A program made the position numbers and the translations under genes. DNA of 64,000 bases from Streptomyces sp. R33. GTDB lineage: Bacteria > Actinomycetota > Actinomycetes > Streptomycetales > Streptomycetaceae. Position 1 is the first letter of the stretch. Each line of letters begins with the position of its first letter. A model generated the notes under the pieces. It did not search any database, was not told the origin of the DNA, and worked only from the letters and a program-made list of their open reading frames with translations. Of the stretch, positions 9,692 through 18,316 are shown piece after piece. Location of the stretch: contig NZ_CP165727.1 of NCBI RefSeq assembly GCF_041200175.1, positions 3,509,501 through 3,573,500 of the forward strand. Direction: 5' to 3'.

Positions 9692-11011
9692 ATGAGGACC
9701 TCCCGAGCCGGACCCTCGCGCCCTGCCCGCCGTACGGCTGTGCTGGCACCCTGCGTGGCCCTGCTGATCGCGGCCGGCGCCCTTCCCGCCGGTGCGACGC
9801 CCACCATGGCGCTCGAGGATCCGCCGGCCGTACCCGCCGCAACGGCGAGCGCCGACCCCACCCCCGCTCCTTCGGCCCTGAAGCCGATCGATCCGGCCGC
9901 GCTCCAGGCCGCCGTGGACCGCGCGGCGAAGAAGCTCATGGTCCCCGGCGCGGTGGTCCTGCTCCGCACCCCGCAGGGGACCTTCCGCGCGACCGTCGGC
10001 ACCACGCAACGGGGCACGGCCGAGCCGCCCGGCACCGGCGTCCACTTCCGGATCGCCTCCAACACCAAGACGATGACGGCCGCGCTGATCGCGCTCCTCG
10101 CCCAGGACGGCAAGCTCCGGCTGAGCGATCCGGTCTCCGCCTACGTCCCGGGGGTGCCGGGCGGCGGGAAGATCACCATCGCCGAGCTGCTGAAGATGCG
10201 CAGCGGGCTCTACAACTACACCAACGCCCCCGAGCTCGCGGCCGCCCTCGACGCCGACCCCGCGAAGGCGTACACGCCGCAGGACGTGCTGGCCATGGCC
10301 TTCCGCCGGCCGCCGAACTTCGCGCCCGGCGCGTCCTACGAGTACTCCAACACCAACTACGTCCTGCTGGGCCTCGTCGCCGAGAAGGCCGGCGGCCGCC
10401 CTCTGGCCCGGCAGTTCCAGGACCGGCTGTTCACCCCGCTCGGGCTGAAGGGGACATCGCTCCCCGGCATCCACGACCTGTCGCTCCCCGAGCCCTACGC
10501 GCACGGCTACCTGTACGGCGGGACCTCGTACGCGATGGTGGACAAGCCCTACCCCGCCGCGATGCGCGAGGCGGCCCGGGCGGGGAAGCTCGCACCCCTC
10601 GACTACACCCACCAGAACCCCTCGTACGCCAACGCCGCCGGCGCAGCCGTCTCCACGGCGGACGACCTGGCCACATGGATCGAGGCGCTGGTGACGGGCA
10701 AGGTCCTCGACCCCGCGGCCCAGCAGCAGTGGCTGCGCAGCCCGCAGGCCGAGGACCCGAAGGCCCCCGACGGCCGGAAGTACGGCTACGGCATCGCCTA
10801 CCAGCGCCTCGCCCCGAACGCCGCGATGTACTACCACGGCGGTGAACTCCCGGGCTTCAACTCCTTCATGGGCCACGACCCGGACAACGACGTCACGCTC
10901 GTGATCTGGACGAACCTGACCCTGTCGCCCGACGGCCGCATGACGGCCCAGGCCTTGCTGCCCACCGTCCTCAACCAGATCTACACCGGGCTCGCCCTCC
11001 CCACCGTCTAG
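9692..11011 (+). CDS. Secreted serine hydrolase, beta-lactamase / D-Ala-D-Ala carboxypeptidase (class C) family
   Basis: The 439-residue protein has an N-terminal signal peptide: basic start, then APCVALLIAAGALPAGA. A serine beta-lactamase-like domain follows. The motifs are the SxxK nucleophile in IASNTKTMT, the YxN motif in YEYSNTNYVLLG, and HGGELPGFNS in place of KTG (H-x-G). These fit the R61 DD-peptidase/EstB/AmpC-like superfamily, so it may trim peptidoglycan peptides or act as an esterase. The substrate cannot be told from sequence. It is convergent with oxyR, with 41 bp between them. Confidence 0.88.
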   Translation: MRTSRAGPSRPARRTAVLAPCVALLIAAGALPAGATPTMALEDPPAVPAATASADPTPAPSALKPIDPAALQAAVDRAAKKLMVPGAVVLLRTPQGTFRATVGTTQRGTAEPPGTGVHFRIASNTKTMTAALIALLAQDGKLRLSDPVSAYVPGVPGGGKITIAELLKMRSGLYNYTNAPELAAALDADPAKAYTPQDVLAMAFRRPPNFAPGASYEYSNTNYVLLGLVAEKAGGRPLARQFQDRLFTPLGLKGTSLPGIHDLSLPEPYAHGYLYGGTSYAMVDKPYPAAMREAARAGKLAPLDYTHQNPSYANAAGAAVSTADDLATWIEALVTGKVLDPAAQQQWLRSPQAEDPKAPDGRKYGYGIAYQRLAPNAAMYYHGGELPGFNSFMGHDPDNDVTLVIWTNLTLSPDGRMTAQALLPTVLNQIYTGLALPTV

Positions 11012-11052
11012 GTCTTCGGTCCCCTTCCCACGGCCGCCCAGGCAGGTCCGCC

Positions 11053-12000
11053 CTACTCGGCGGGCCACACCGGGAGCGGGCGTACGGCTTCGCGCAAGGC
11101 GCCCGCCATGGCCCGGAACTCCTCCTGGCGGGCCGTGCCCGTGCGCATCGCGAGGGCGATCCGCCGCGACGGCGCGGGCTCGGCGAAGTACCCGGTGGCC
11201 AGGTACTCGTTGCGGGCGGTCTCCAGCCGCAGCGCGGTACGCGGCAACAGCGTCACCCCCAGTCCCCCGGCGACCAGTTGTACGAGGGTGGACAGCCCGG
11301 CGGCGGTCGTGGTGACGTCCGCCCCGTCGGTCCGGCCGGCCTCGCGGCAGATGTCCAGGGCCTGGTCGCGCAGGCAGTGCCCCTCGTCGAGCAACAGCAG
11401 TTGCAGGCCCCGCAGTTCCTCGCGCGGGATGTCCCTGCGCCCGGCGAGCGGGTGTTCCCGGGGTGCGAGGAGGACGAAGTCCTCGTCGAAGACGGGCAGT
11501 TCGGTGACCCCGGGAACGCCGAGCGGGACCGCGAGCAGCAGCAGGTCGAGCCGTCCGGCGGCCAGCCCGTCCAGCAGCGAGGAGGTCTGCTCCTCGTGTA
11601 CCTGGAGGTCCATCCGCGGGTAGCGCCGGTGGAACAGCCCGAGCACGGTCGGCAGCAGGTACGGGGCCACCGTCGGGATCACCCCGAGCCGCAGGATTCC
11701 GGTGAAGGGGGCCCGTACCGCCTCGGCCTCCTCCAGCAGCCCGCCCATGGCGTCGAGGACCGCCCGGGCCCGGGCCGCGATCCGCTCGCCCGCCGGCGAG
11801 AGCAGCACCTTGCGGGTGGTGCGCTCCAGCAGCTGCACGCCGAGGGCCTCCTCCAGCGCGGAGACGGCGCCGGAGAGCGCCGGCTGGCTCATTCCGATGG
11901 CCGCGGCGGCGTCCCGGAAGTGCAGGTGCTCGGCGACGGCCGCGAACGCGCGCAGCTGCGCGAGCGTCGCCTGCTTCGCTCCTCTATTACCGACAGCCAC
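11053..12000 (-). CDS. oxyR: LysR-type peroxide sensor OxyR
   Basis: The 315-residue regulator has an N-terminal winged HTH (FRDAAAAIGMSQPALSGAVS) and a LysR effector domain. It carries the two redox cysteines in HCLRDQALDIC, spaced 9 residues apart like Cys199/Cys208 of E. coli OxyR. Peroxide would join them by a disulfide and switch on ahpCD. The GTG at 12000 was chosen because GGAGG lies 9 nt upstream; the frame is open 17 codons further but lacks a site. It is divergent from ahpC, the classical LysR arrangement. Confidence 0.95.
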   Translation of the reverse strand: MAVGNRGAKQATLAQLRAFAAVAEHLHFRDAAAAIGMSQPALSGAVSALEEALGVQLLERTTRKVLLSPAGERIAARARAVLDAMGGLLEEAEAVRAPFTGILRLGVIPTVAPYLLPTVLGLFHRRYPRMDLQVHEEQTSSLLDGLAAGRLDLLLLAVPLGVPGVTELPVFDEDFVLLAPREHPLAGRRDIPREELRGLQLLLLDEGHCLRDQALDICREAGRTDGADVTTTAAGLSTLVQLVAGGLGVTLLPRTALRLETARNEYLATGYFAEPAPSRRIALAMRTGTARQEEFRAMAGALREAVRPLPVWPAE

Positions 12001-12136
12001 TGATAGGGACCTCCGATCACCCGCCTCGAGTCTAGCTATTTCCGTAATCAATCCTGCTGTGCCAGCATGTGAGATCCGTCCAACCCCCTCGGAAAACCCC
12101 CAAAAGGGCTATTTTCCGCTTCTGCAAGGAGAGCAC
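12001..12136. promoter_or_regulatory. oxyR-ahpC divergent promoter region
   Basis: These 136 bp hold the divergent promoters and presumably the OxyR site. The AT-richer block CTAGCTATTTCCGTAATCAA (12032-12051) is the best candidate, but no exact ATAG-N7-CTAT match is seen. A GGAAAA...TTTTCC dyad at about 12091-12118 lies in the ahpC leader. Confidence 0.5.
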
Positions 12137-12691
12137 GTGCTCACTGTCGGTGACAAGTTCCCCACCTACGATCTGACCGCTTGCGTCTCGCTCGAGGCCG
12201 GCAGCGAGTTCGCCCAGATCGACCACAAGACCCATGAGGGCAAGTGGCGCGTGGTGTTCTTCTGGCCGAAGGACTTCACCTTCGTCTGCCCGACCGAGAT
12301 CGCCGCGTTCGGCAAGCTGAACGAGGAGTTCCAGGACCGCGACGCCCAGGTCCTCGGCGTCTCCGGCGACTCCGAGTTCGTCCACCACGCCTGGCGCAAG
12401 GACCACGCCGACCTGCGTGACCTGCCCTTCCCGATGCTGGCCGACTCCAAGCACGAGCTCATGCAGGCCTGTGGCGTGCAGGGCGAGGACGGCTTCGCGC
12501 AGCGCGCCGTCTTCATCGTCGACCAGAACAACGAGATCCAGTTCACGATGGTGACCGCCGGTTCCGTGGGCCGTAACCCCAAGGAGGTCCTGCGGGTCCT
12601 CGACGCCCTGCAGACCGACGAGCTGTGCCCCTGCAACTGGAACAAGGGCGAGGGCACCCTGGACGCCGGCGCGCTGCTGGCCGGTGAGTGA
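12137..12691 (+). CDS. ahpC: Alkyl hydroperoxide reductase peroxidatic subunit AhpC (2-Cys peroxiredoxin)
   Basis: The 184-residue cytosolic peroxiredoxin reduces hydrogen peroxide and organic peroxides. It shows the peroxidatic cysteine in FTFVCPTE, the resolving cysteine in ELCPCNW near the C-terminus, and the SVGRNPKEVLRVLDALQ helix of actinobacterial AhpC. The GTG start at 12137 has AAGGAGA 5 nt upstream. It is followed after 3 nt by ahpD, so the pair is an operon. Control by OxyR, encoded divergently, is expected from the family. Confidence 0.96.
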   Translation: MLTVGDKFPTYDLTACVSLEAGSEFAQIDHKTHEGKWRVVFFWPKDFTFVCPTEIAAFGKLNEEFQDRDAQVLGVSGDSEFVHHAWRKDHADLRDLPFPMLADSKHELMQACGVQGEDGFAQRAVFIVDQNNEIQFTMVTAGSVGRNPKEVLRVLDALQTDELCPCNWNKGEGTLDAGALLAGE

Positions 12692-12694
12692 CGG

Positions 12695-13231
12695 ATGTCC
12701 CTCGACTCCCTCAAGTCCGCCATACCGGACTTCGCCAAGGACCTGAAGCTGAACCTCGGCTCGGTCATCGGCAACAGCGACCTCCCGCAGCAGCAGCTGT
12801 GGGGCACGGTCCTGTCCTGCGCGATCGCCGCCCGCTCCCCGCGCGTCCTGCGTGAGCTGGAGCCGGAGGCGAAGGCGGCCCTGTCGCCGGAGGCGTACAC
12901 CGCCGCCAAGTCCGCGGCCGCGGTCATGGCGATGAACAACGTCTTCTACCGCACGCGGCACCTGCTCTCCGACCCGGAGTACGGCACGCTGCGCGCGGGC
13001 CTGCGGATGAACGTCATCGGCAACCCGGGCGTGGAGAAGGTCGACTTCGAGCTGTGGTCGCTCGCCGTCTCCGCGATCAACGGCTGTGGCCAGTGCCTGG
13101 ACTCGCACGAGCAGGTCCTGCGCAAGGCCGGCGTCGACCGCGAGACGATCCAGGAGGCCTTCAAGATCGCCTCGGTGATCCAGGCCGTCGCGGTCACCCT
13201 CGACGCCGAGGCCGCCCTCGCCGCCGAGTAG
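12695..13231 (+). CDS. ahpD: Alkyl hydroperoxidase AhpD
   Basis: The 178-residue all-helical protein belongs to the carboxymuconolactone decarboxylase/AhpD family. The CxxC pair sits in [12 protein letters not shown], with the downstream histidine and upstream glutamate of the proton-relay network (ELWSLAVSA before it). In mycobacteria AhpD passes electrons from lipoylated dehydrogenase subunits to AhpC; the same is inferred here. The ATG lies 3 nt after the ahpC stop, with its ribosome site inside ahpC. A terminator hairpin follows at 13250. Confidence 0.95.
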   Translation: MSLDSLKSAIPDFAKDLKLNLGSVIGNSDLPQQQLWGTVLSCAIAARSPRVLRELEPEAKAALSPEAYTAAKSAAAVMAMNNVFYRTRHLLSDPEYGTLRAGLRMNVIGNPGVEKVDFELWSLAVSAINGCGQCLDSHEQVLRKAGVDRETIQEAFKIASVIQAVAVTLDAEAALAAE

Positions 13232-13249
13232 TCCTCCTCGTACGAGGCC

Positions 13250-13287
13250 CAGGGCCCCCGCAGCCGTTCCCGGCAGCGGGGGCCCTG
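13250..13287. terminator. Terminator after ahpD (convergent genes)
   Basis: A 12-bp perfect stem, CAGGGCCCCCGC with GCGGGGGCCCTG, and a 14-nt loop lie between ahpD and a convergent gene. Confidence 0.7.
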
Positions 13288-13308
13288 TCGTTCACGTGCC
13301 CCGGCCGT

Positions 13309-13992
13309 TCACTTGCGCAGGCTCGTCATCAGGGTGCGCATGTCCTCGATCATCGCCGCCTGGACGGCGTCCTCGTCCGGGTCCGGGTCGTTCGGCTCCC
13401 CGAACCATTCGACGGTGATGGTGAAGACGGCGCCCCCGTCGAGCACTTGGAGCCGTGAGCCACCGACCCGCCGGGTGAGCAGCGCACGCTCGCCGAGCCC
13501 GGAGACCTGCTCCACCTCGCCGCCCGAACTCGCCATTCCCCCGATGCCCCTGAGGCCGGCGGGGTCCGCGCCGAACTCCGTGCGGGGATCGGTCTTCTTG
13601 TGCAGCTCGACCGCCGCCTCGGCCCCGTACGACAGGTGACCCTCGGCGAACCGCCCGCCGTGCACGCAGTACGCCCAGTCGAGCGCGGGGTGCTCGCCGT
13701 GGCGTGCGTAGTCCCCCGTGAGCTGCGCGGTGGCCGCGGACACCGCGGTCAGCTTCACCTTGCACAGGTCCTCGGCGTGCCGGTACGAGATCCGCGGCAC
13801 GGCGGCGGCGAAACGATCCTGCGCCACCAGGACCCCCGCCCAGACGGCCGAGGCCACCACGGCCCCGCCGAGGGCCCATAACCAGGCCGTACGGGCCCCC
13901 CGTACGCGCTCGCGCGGGGCGTCGGGCTCCTGCGCCGGCATGGCCGGCCGGCCGGAGTCCCACTCCCCCTCGAGCTCAGGCTCGCTGATCAC
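13309..13992 (-). CDS. Membrane-anchored protein of unknown function
   Basis: The 227-residue product has an acidic cytoplasmic start (SEPELEGEWDSG), one membrane helix (AWLWALGGAVVASAVWAGVLV, about 32-52) and an extracytoplasmic domain of about 170 residues. Two cysteines (in EDLCKVK and DWAYCVHGG) may form a disulfide. I do not recognise a domain. GTG 13992 was chosen because GGGAGG lies 6 nt upstream. The start overlaps the end of the AI-2E transporter gene by 17 nt, so the two are translationally coupled and may work together. Confidence 0.75.
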   Translation of the reverse strand: MISEPELEGEWDSGRPAMPAQEPDAPRERVRGARTAWLWALGGAVVASAVWAGVLVAQDRFAAAVPRISYRHAEDLCKVKLTAVSAATAQLTGDYARHGEHPALDWAYCVHGGRFAEGHLSYGAEAAVELHKKTDPRTEFGADPAGLRGIGGMASSGGEVEQVSGLGERALLTRRVGGSRLQVLDGGAVFTITVEWFGEPNDPDPDEDAVQAAMIEDMRTLMTSLRK

Positions 13993-15385
13993 TCCCGGCC
14001 TCCCGCGTGGCCTGCTCGAACGCCGTCGCGCCGTGCGGACCGGGGCCGATCGCCGCCGCACCGTGCAGGAGCTGGTCGCGGGAGTAGGCCCGCAGGTAGA
14101 CGACCACCGTGTTGGTGACGGCGACCAGCGGGACGGCGACCACCGCTCCGCCGATGCCCGCGACCATGCCGCCCGCGGCCACCGACAGCACCACCGCGAG
14201 CGGGTGCACCCGTACCGCCCGGCCCAGGATGAAGGGCTGCAGCACGTGCCCCTCGATCTGCTGCACGGCCAGCACCACGGCCAGCACCATCAGCGCGGTC
14301 CACGGTCCCTGGGTCACCAGGGCGACGACCACCGCGAGGGCGCCCGAGACCACCGCACCGACGAGCGGGATGAAGGCGAACAGGAAGATGAAGACGGCCA
14401 GCGGCACCGCCATCGGCACCTTGAGGAAGTAGATGCCGAGGCCGATGAAGATGGCGTCGATGAGCGCGACGAGCACCGTACCGCGGACGTACGCCGTCAG
14501 CGTGCGCCAGGCGCGCGGACCGGCGCCCGCGACACCGGGGCGGGCGGCGGCCGGGACCAGGCCCTGCACCCAGGTCCAGATGCGCTTGCCGTCGTAGAGC
14601 AGGAACAGGGTCGAGAACATCGCGAGCAGGATGCCCGTGAGCACCTCGACGAGGACCGTCACGCCCTGGAGGCCGGCGGAGGTGATCTGCTCGGTGTTGG
14701 TGCCGATGGTCTCGCTGAGGTTCTTCGCGATGTCGTTGATCTGCTTCTCGGTCACGTGGAACGGACTGTCCAGTGCCCAGAGTTTGAGCTCGTTGATGCC
14801 GTCGCGGACGCGGGCGGAGAGGTCGTCGAGGTTCTCCATGACCTGCCAGACCACGAACCAGCCGACCAGCCCGATGACCACGAACCCGAGGATCGCGGTG
14901 ACGGCGGTGGCGAGCCCGCGCGGCAGCCCGAGCCGGCGCAGCCGGACCACGAAGGGCTGGAGCAGCGCGGTGACGAGCAGGGCGGCGGCGAAGGCGAGGA
15001 CGACCAGGCGGACTTCGCTGATCACCTTCATCACGACCCAGAGCATCCCGGCGAGCAGCAGCAGCCGCCAGCTGACCTCGGCGGCGACGCGCATGCCCCA
15101 CGGGACGACGCTCACCGGGTCGGGACGCCCGCGCAGGACGGGCGGGTGCGGGTGGCCGGGCTGCTCGGCGGGAGCGCCGGGCTCAGGGGTGGGCGCCGGG
15201 GCTGCCGGAGTCCCCGCAGCGGCCCCCGCGCCGGCGCCCGTACGGGCGGCGACCGGAGCGGCGACCGGGATCGGAGCGGCGCCGATGCTCTCCGCCTCGA
15301 CCTCGGCACGCCGCGCCTGGAGCTGCGCCTCCATGCGGCTCAGCCTGTTCCCGAGCCGGCCCAGCCAGCCTGCCCTCTTCGCCAT
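13976..15385 (-). CDS. AI-2E family transporter (TqsA/YdiK type)
   Basis: The 469-residue integral membrane protein has about 95 residues of charged, Ala/Pro-rich N-terminus, then some eight hydrophobic helices. The family signature in the C-terminal half includes GSGAL-type glycines (FIPLVGAVVSGALAVVVAL) and LQPFILGRAVRVHPLAVVLS. The family is named from autoinducer-2 exporters, but members also act as antiporters, so the substrate is unknown. ATG 15385 has GGGAAG upstream. Its stop codon lies inside the next gene. Confidence 0.85.
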   Translation of the reverse strand: MAKRAGWLGRLGNRLSRMEAQLQARRAEVEAESIGAAPIPVAAPVAARTGAGAGAAAGTPAAPAPTPEPGAPAEQPGHPHPPVLRGRPDPVSVVPWGMRVAAEVSWRLLLLAGMLWVVMKVISEVRLVVLAFAAALLVTALLQPFVVRLRRLGLPRGLATAVTAILGFVVIGLVGWFVVWQVMENLDDLSARVRDGINELKLWALDSPFHVTEKQINDIAKNLSETIGTNTEQITSAGLQGVTVLVEVLTGILLAMFSTLFLLYDGKRIWTWVQGLVPAAARPGVAGAGPRAWRTLTAYVRGTVLVALIDAIFIGLGIYFLKVPMAVPLAVFIFLFAFIPLVGAVVSGALAVVVALVTQGPWTALMVLAVVLAVQQIEGHVLQPFILGRAVRVHPLAVVLSVAAGGMVAGIGGAVVAVPLVAVTNTVVVYLRAYSRDQLLHGAAAIGPGPHGATAFEQATREAGSDQRA

Positions 15386-15435
15386 GATCTTCCCTTCCCC
15401 CGCCCGTGGACACACCTCGAAGACCGTACACGCGA

Positions 15436-15468
15436 GGAGCCCCGCACCGTAGGACGGTGCGGGGCTCC
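15436..15468 (-). terminator. Terminator of the lytic transglycosylase gene
   Basis: A 15-bp perfect stem (15436-15450 with 15454-15468) with a 3-nt loop begins 24 nt after the stop at 15493. Confidence 0.75.
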
Positions 15469-15492
15469 CCGGGGTTGAGCGGGTGGCCGGTA

Positions 15493-16191
15493 CTAGTACC
15501 AGCCGTTGGCCTGGTGGAAGCTCCAGGCGCTGCACGGGCTGCCGTAGCGCCCGTTCATGTAGTTGAGGCCCCACTGGATCTGGGTGGCCGGGTTGGTGCG
15601 CCAGTCGTCGGCGACCGAGGACATCTTCGAGCCCGGGAGCGCCTGGACCAGACCGTACGCGCCCGAGGACGAGTTCACGGCCTTGTAGTTCCAGGTGGAT
15701 TCCTCGTTGATGATGTTCGAGAAGCACTGGAACTGCCCGGCCGGGACGATCTGGCGGGCGATGTCCTTGACCTGGGCGACCGTGTAGGAGCTCTGGACGG
15801 CGAAGTCACCGGCGCTGCGGGACGCGGAGCGGCTGGCGATCTGCTCCTTCTCCTCGCGGTCCTTCTTCGCCTTCTCGTCGGCGGCCTTCTGCGCCTCGGC
15901 CTTCTTGGACTTGGCGTCCTCGGCGGCCTGGATGCGGGCGGCTTCCTCGGCGACGCGCTTGGCGTCGGTGTCGGCGCCCTGGGCGATGGCATCGGCCTGC
16001 TGCGTCAGGGACGCGTTCTGGACCTGTGCCTGCTCGCCGACCGGGATGTCGGCGAGGAGGGTCGCCCCGGACGCGGTGGTCTCGAGATCGTTCGAGGCGG
16101 GGTCGCCAGCGGCAACGCCCACGACTGCGCCGACGGTGGTGACTGCGGTGGCCGAAGCCACAGCGAATCCCCGGACCGAGATCCGGCTCAC
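15493..16191 (-). CDS. Secreted lytic transglycosylase (SLT-like) with coiled-coil
   Basis: The 232-residue protein has a signal-peptide-like start (VRGFAVASATAVTTVGAVVGVAAG). A long charged helical segment rich in Ala, Lys and Glu follows (about 60-130), likely a coiled coil. The C-terminal domain is lysozyme-like (about 150-232), with the catalytic glutamate in NIINEESTWN, then SSSGAYGLVQALPGSKM, DWRTNPATQIQWGLNYMNGRYG and a final CSAWSFHQANGWY. It would cleave peptidoglycan glycan strands outside the cell. GTG 16191 has AAGGA upstream. The gene is preceded by a long structured leader, a trait of regulated Streptomyces wall hydrolases. Confidence 0.88.
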   Translation of the reverse strand: MSRISVRGFAVASATAVTTVGAVVGVAAGDPASNDLETTASGATLLADIPVGEQAQVQNASLTQQADAIAQGADTDAKRVAEEAARIQAAEDAKSKKAEAQKAADEKAKKDREEKEQIASRSASRSAGDFAVQSSYTVAQVKDIARQIVPAGQFQCFSNIINEESTWNYKAVNSSSGAYGLVQALPGSKMSSVADDWRTNPATQIQWGLNYMNGRYGSPCSAWSFHQANGWY

Positions 16192-16535
16192 ACGGTGTCC
16201 TTCCAGCAGCGTCCGCAGTGACCGGGCGGGCGCAATAGTGCCCCTCGACACTGGCCTCCGTGGTGCTGCGATCACTGGAGGCGCGGGCCCGTGGGCAACT
16301 CCCTTGCGGGGGCTGCCGCGTGGTGCTCGGGCGGCATACGGCGAACGACTGTGGAGTTGTGGTGCTGCTTGCACCTCCCGTCGTAGTAACGGGAGATACA
16401 GGTGTGCCGTATGCGGGGCCTGACGGAAAACAGACTCTGCCGGACCCCGACACCGCAAGGCAATTCTCCGTTGCGTGGGAAACGTCACACCTGGCATGTT
16501 GCCGTTGGTTTCCTCAAAGGGCTGTGCAGCACGAC
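16192..16535 (-). promoter_or_regulatory. Long structured leader/promoter region of the transglycosylase gene
   Basis: This non-coding stretch holds a nested fold. A 9-bp arm GCATACGGC (16334-16342) pairs with GCCGTATGC (16406-16414), enclosing a 7-bp hairpin CTCCCGT/ACGGGAG (16375-16395). GTGGTGCT occurs three times (16260, 16320, 16359). A CCAGTGA/TCACTG dyad lies nearer the gene. It does not match the ydaO c-di-AMP riboswitch as I remember it. It may be a different leader RNA or a multi-site operator. Confidence 0.45.
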
Positions 16536-16608
16536 GCCGCCCGGCTAGGCTCTCAGGCCTTTGCCGGGCGGCGCCAACTCACTTTCCCGCTATGGGGGTT
16601 TTACCCCC
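16536..16608 (-). terminator. Terminators after the PhoH gene
   Basis: Two hairpins follow the PhoH stop on the minus strand. One is a small GGGGG/CCCCC hairpin (16594-16608). The other is a 10-bp GCCGCCCGGC/GCCGGGCGGC stem (16536-16545 with 16563-16572). Confidence 0.6.
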
Positions 16609-16615
16609 TTCGCCC

Positions 16616-17932
16616 CTACAGGGACTCGAGCATCTCGGTGACCAGTGCGGCGATCGGGGAGCGCTCGGAGCGGGTGAGCGTGACGTGCGCGAAGAGGGGG
16701 TGCCCCTTCAGCTTCTCAACGACCGCCACCACGCCGTCGTACCGGCCGACCCGGAGATTGTCCCGCTGGGCGACGTCGTGGGTCAGAACAACCCTCGAAT
16801 TCGCACCGATTCGGGACAGAACGGTCAGCAGGACGTTCCGCTCCAGCGACTGCGCCTCGTCCACGATCACGAAGGCGTCGTGCAGCGAGCGCCCGCGGAT
16901 GTGCGTGAGCGGCAGGACCTCCAGCATCCCCCGGTTCAGCACCTCCTCGATGACCTCGCGCCCGGCCACCGCCGAGAGGGTGTCGAAGACCGCCTGCGCC
17001 CAGGGGCTCATCTTCTCGGACGCGTCCCCGGGCAGGTAGCCGAGGTCCTGGCCGCCCACCGCGTACAGCGGCCGGAAGACCATCACCTTCTGGTGCTGCC
17101 TCCGCTCGAGCACCGCCTCCAGGCCCGCACACAGCGCCAGCGCCGACTTTCCGGTGCCGGCCCGGCCGCCCATGGAGATGATCCCGATCTCCGGGTCGAG
17201 CAGCAGGTCGAGGGCGATCCGCTGCTCGGCGCTGCGGCCGTGCAGCCCGAAGGCCTCGCGGTCGCCCCGTACGAGCCGGACGTTGCCGTCCGCGGTGACC
17301 CGGCCCAGGGCCTTGCCGCGCTCGGACTGGAGGACCAGCCCGGTGTGCACGGGCAGTTCGGCGGCCTCCGGTACGTACAGCCGCTCCTCGGAGTAGAGCA
17401 GGTCGACCTGCTCCCCGGACAGCGCGAGCTCACTCATGCCGGTCCAGCCGGCGTCGGTGATCGCGAGCTCCGCCCGGTACTCCTCGGCGAGCAGCCCCAC
17501 GGAGGAGGCTTTGATGCGCAGCGGGAGATCCTTCGAGACGACCGTGACGTCGTAGCCCTCGGCCTGGAGATTGCGGGCGACCGCGAGGATCCGCGAGTCG
17601 TTGTCCCCCAACCGGAAGCCGGCCGGCAGGACACCGGGGTCGGAGTGGTTGAGCTCGACACGAAGGCTGCCGCCCAGATCGCCCAGCGGGATGGGGGCGT
17701 CGAGGCGACCGTAGCGAACCCGGAAGTCGTCGAGCAGGCGCAGGGCCTGACGGGCGAAGTAGCCGAGTTCGGGATGGTGCCTCTTTGCCTCCAGCTCGGT
17801 GATCACCACGATCGGGAGCACGACCTCGTGCTCGTCGAACCGCTTGATCGCGTTGGGGTCTGCCAGCAGGACGCTGGTGTCGAGGACGTAGGTCCGCCTG
17901 TCGGGCAGGCGGCGCTTTGTGCTGGTCACCAC
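16616..17932 (-). CDS. PIN-domain / PhoH-type ATPase (PhoH2)
   Basis: The 438-residue protein is a fusion. Residues about 1-150 are a PIN nuclease domain with acidic residues in [17 protein letters not shown] and [10 protein letters not shown]. Residues about 230-438 are a PhoH P-loop ATPase with Walker [12 protein letters not shown], Walker [13 protein letters not shown] and [10 protein letters not shown]. PhoH2 proteins unwind and cleave RNA, so a role in RNA turnover is likely. Two tandem GTG codons (17932 and 17929) could start it; [15 protein letters not shown] is the family N-terminus. In other actinobacteria PhoH2 can follow an antitoxin-like gene, but none is seen here. Confidence 0.9.
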   Translation of the reverse strand: MVTSTKRRLPDRRTYVLDTSVLLADPNAIKRFDEHEVVLPIVVITELEAKRHHPELGYFARQALRLLDDFRVRYGRLDAPIPLGDLGGSLRVELNHSDPGVLPAGFRLGDNDSRILAVARNLQAEGYDVTVVSKDLPLRIKASSVGLLAEEYRAELAITDAGWTGMSELALSGEQVDLLYSEERLYVPEAAELPVHTGLVLQSERGKALGRVTADGNVRLVRGDREAFGLHGRSAEQRIALDLLLDPEIGIISMGGRAGTGKSALALCAGLEAVLERRQHQKVMVFRPLYAVGGQDLGYLPGDASEKMSPWAQAVFDTLSAVAGREVIEEVLNRGMLEVLPLTHIRGRSLHDAFVIVDEAQSLERNVLLTVLSRIGANSRVVLTHDVAQRDNLRVGRYDGVVAVVEKLKGHPLFAHVTLTRSERSPIAALVTEMLESL

Positions 17933-18250
17933 GGAAGGACGTACCCCCTCGGAAGAGGTCGGGCCATGAAGACCGGACCGGTCATCGGCACCCATGCCGG
18001 GGCCGATTTCCGGCCCTCCCATTCGTCCGTGCGAACCGCACGTGCGTCCTGGTGCAAAGGGCCTCCCGGGCGGACGACCCCATGCCGTCCGCTGAGACTC
18101 GACACCCGTGGATCGGGCATCGACCTGAAAGGGATATTCCCCGATCAGGCCCGGCCATGCCATGGCATATGACGGACGCTCGGTGAATCCCTGGTGAAGG
18201 CCTTGCAGGAAGGACGGCCCGGGCCGGGGGGACCCCCGGGAGTACGGCGA
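17933..18250. other. Intergenic region upstream of the PhoH gene
   Basis: The 384-nt gap between the PhoH start and the prenyltransferase gene holds no credible ORF. Two perfect palindromes are visible: GACCGGACCGGTC (17971-17983) and ATGCCATGGCAT (18157-18168). A CCGGGGG/CCCCCGG dyad is near 18225-18240. These may be promoter or operator elements of the PhoH gene. Confidence 0.4.
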
Positions 18251-18281
18251 CGGCGCGCCGCCGGAGGTCCGGGGCGCGCCG
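18251..18281 (-). terminator. Terminator of the cis-prenyltransferase gene
   Basis: A 9-bp stem CGGCGCGCC/GGCGCGCCG (18251-18259 with 18273-18281) lies 36 nt past the stop. Confidence 0.6.
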
Positions 18282-18316
18282 CGAGAGGTTCCGAAAAGTG
18301 CCGTGCCGAGGGGGCG

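Noticed and set aside
8204..11068. Very long minus-strand open frame (954 codons)
   Set aside because: It lies opposite the SPFH and serine-hydrolase genes, and its product is repetitive Arg/Gly/Val without domains.
12001..12136. Exact OxyR ATAG-N7-CTAT operator
   Set aside because: Only partial matches were found by eye; the region is annotated as promoter without a defined site.
13718..15478. Long plus-strand open frame opposite the AI-2E transporter
   Set aside because: The minus strand has a full membrane transporter; the plus-strand product is rich in His/Asp/Arg and matches nothing.
16192..16535. ydaO-type c-di-AMP riboswitch before the wall-hydrolase gene
   Set aside because: The expected core (a GGGGGACCCA-like segment followed by GGGTGAAT) is not present, so only an unknown structured leader is claimed.
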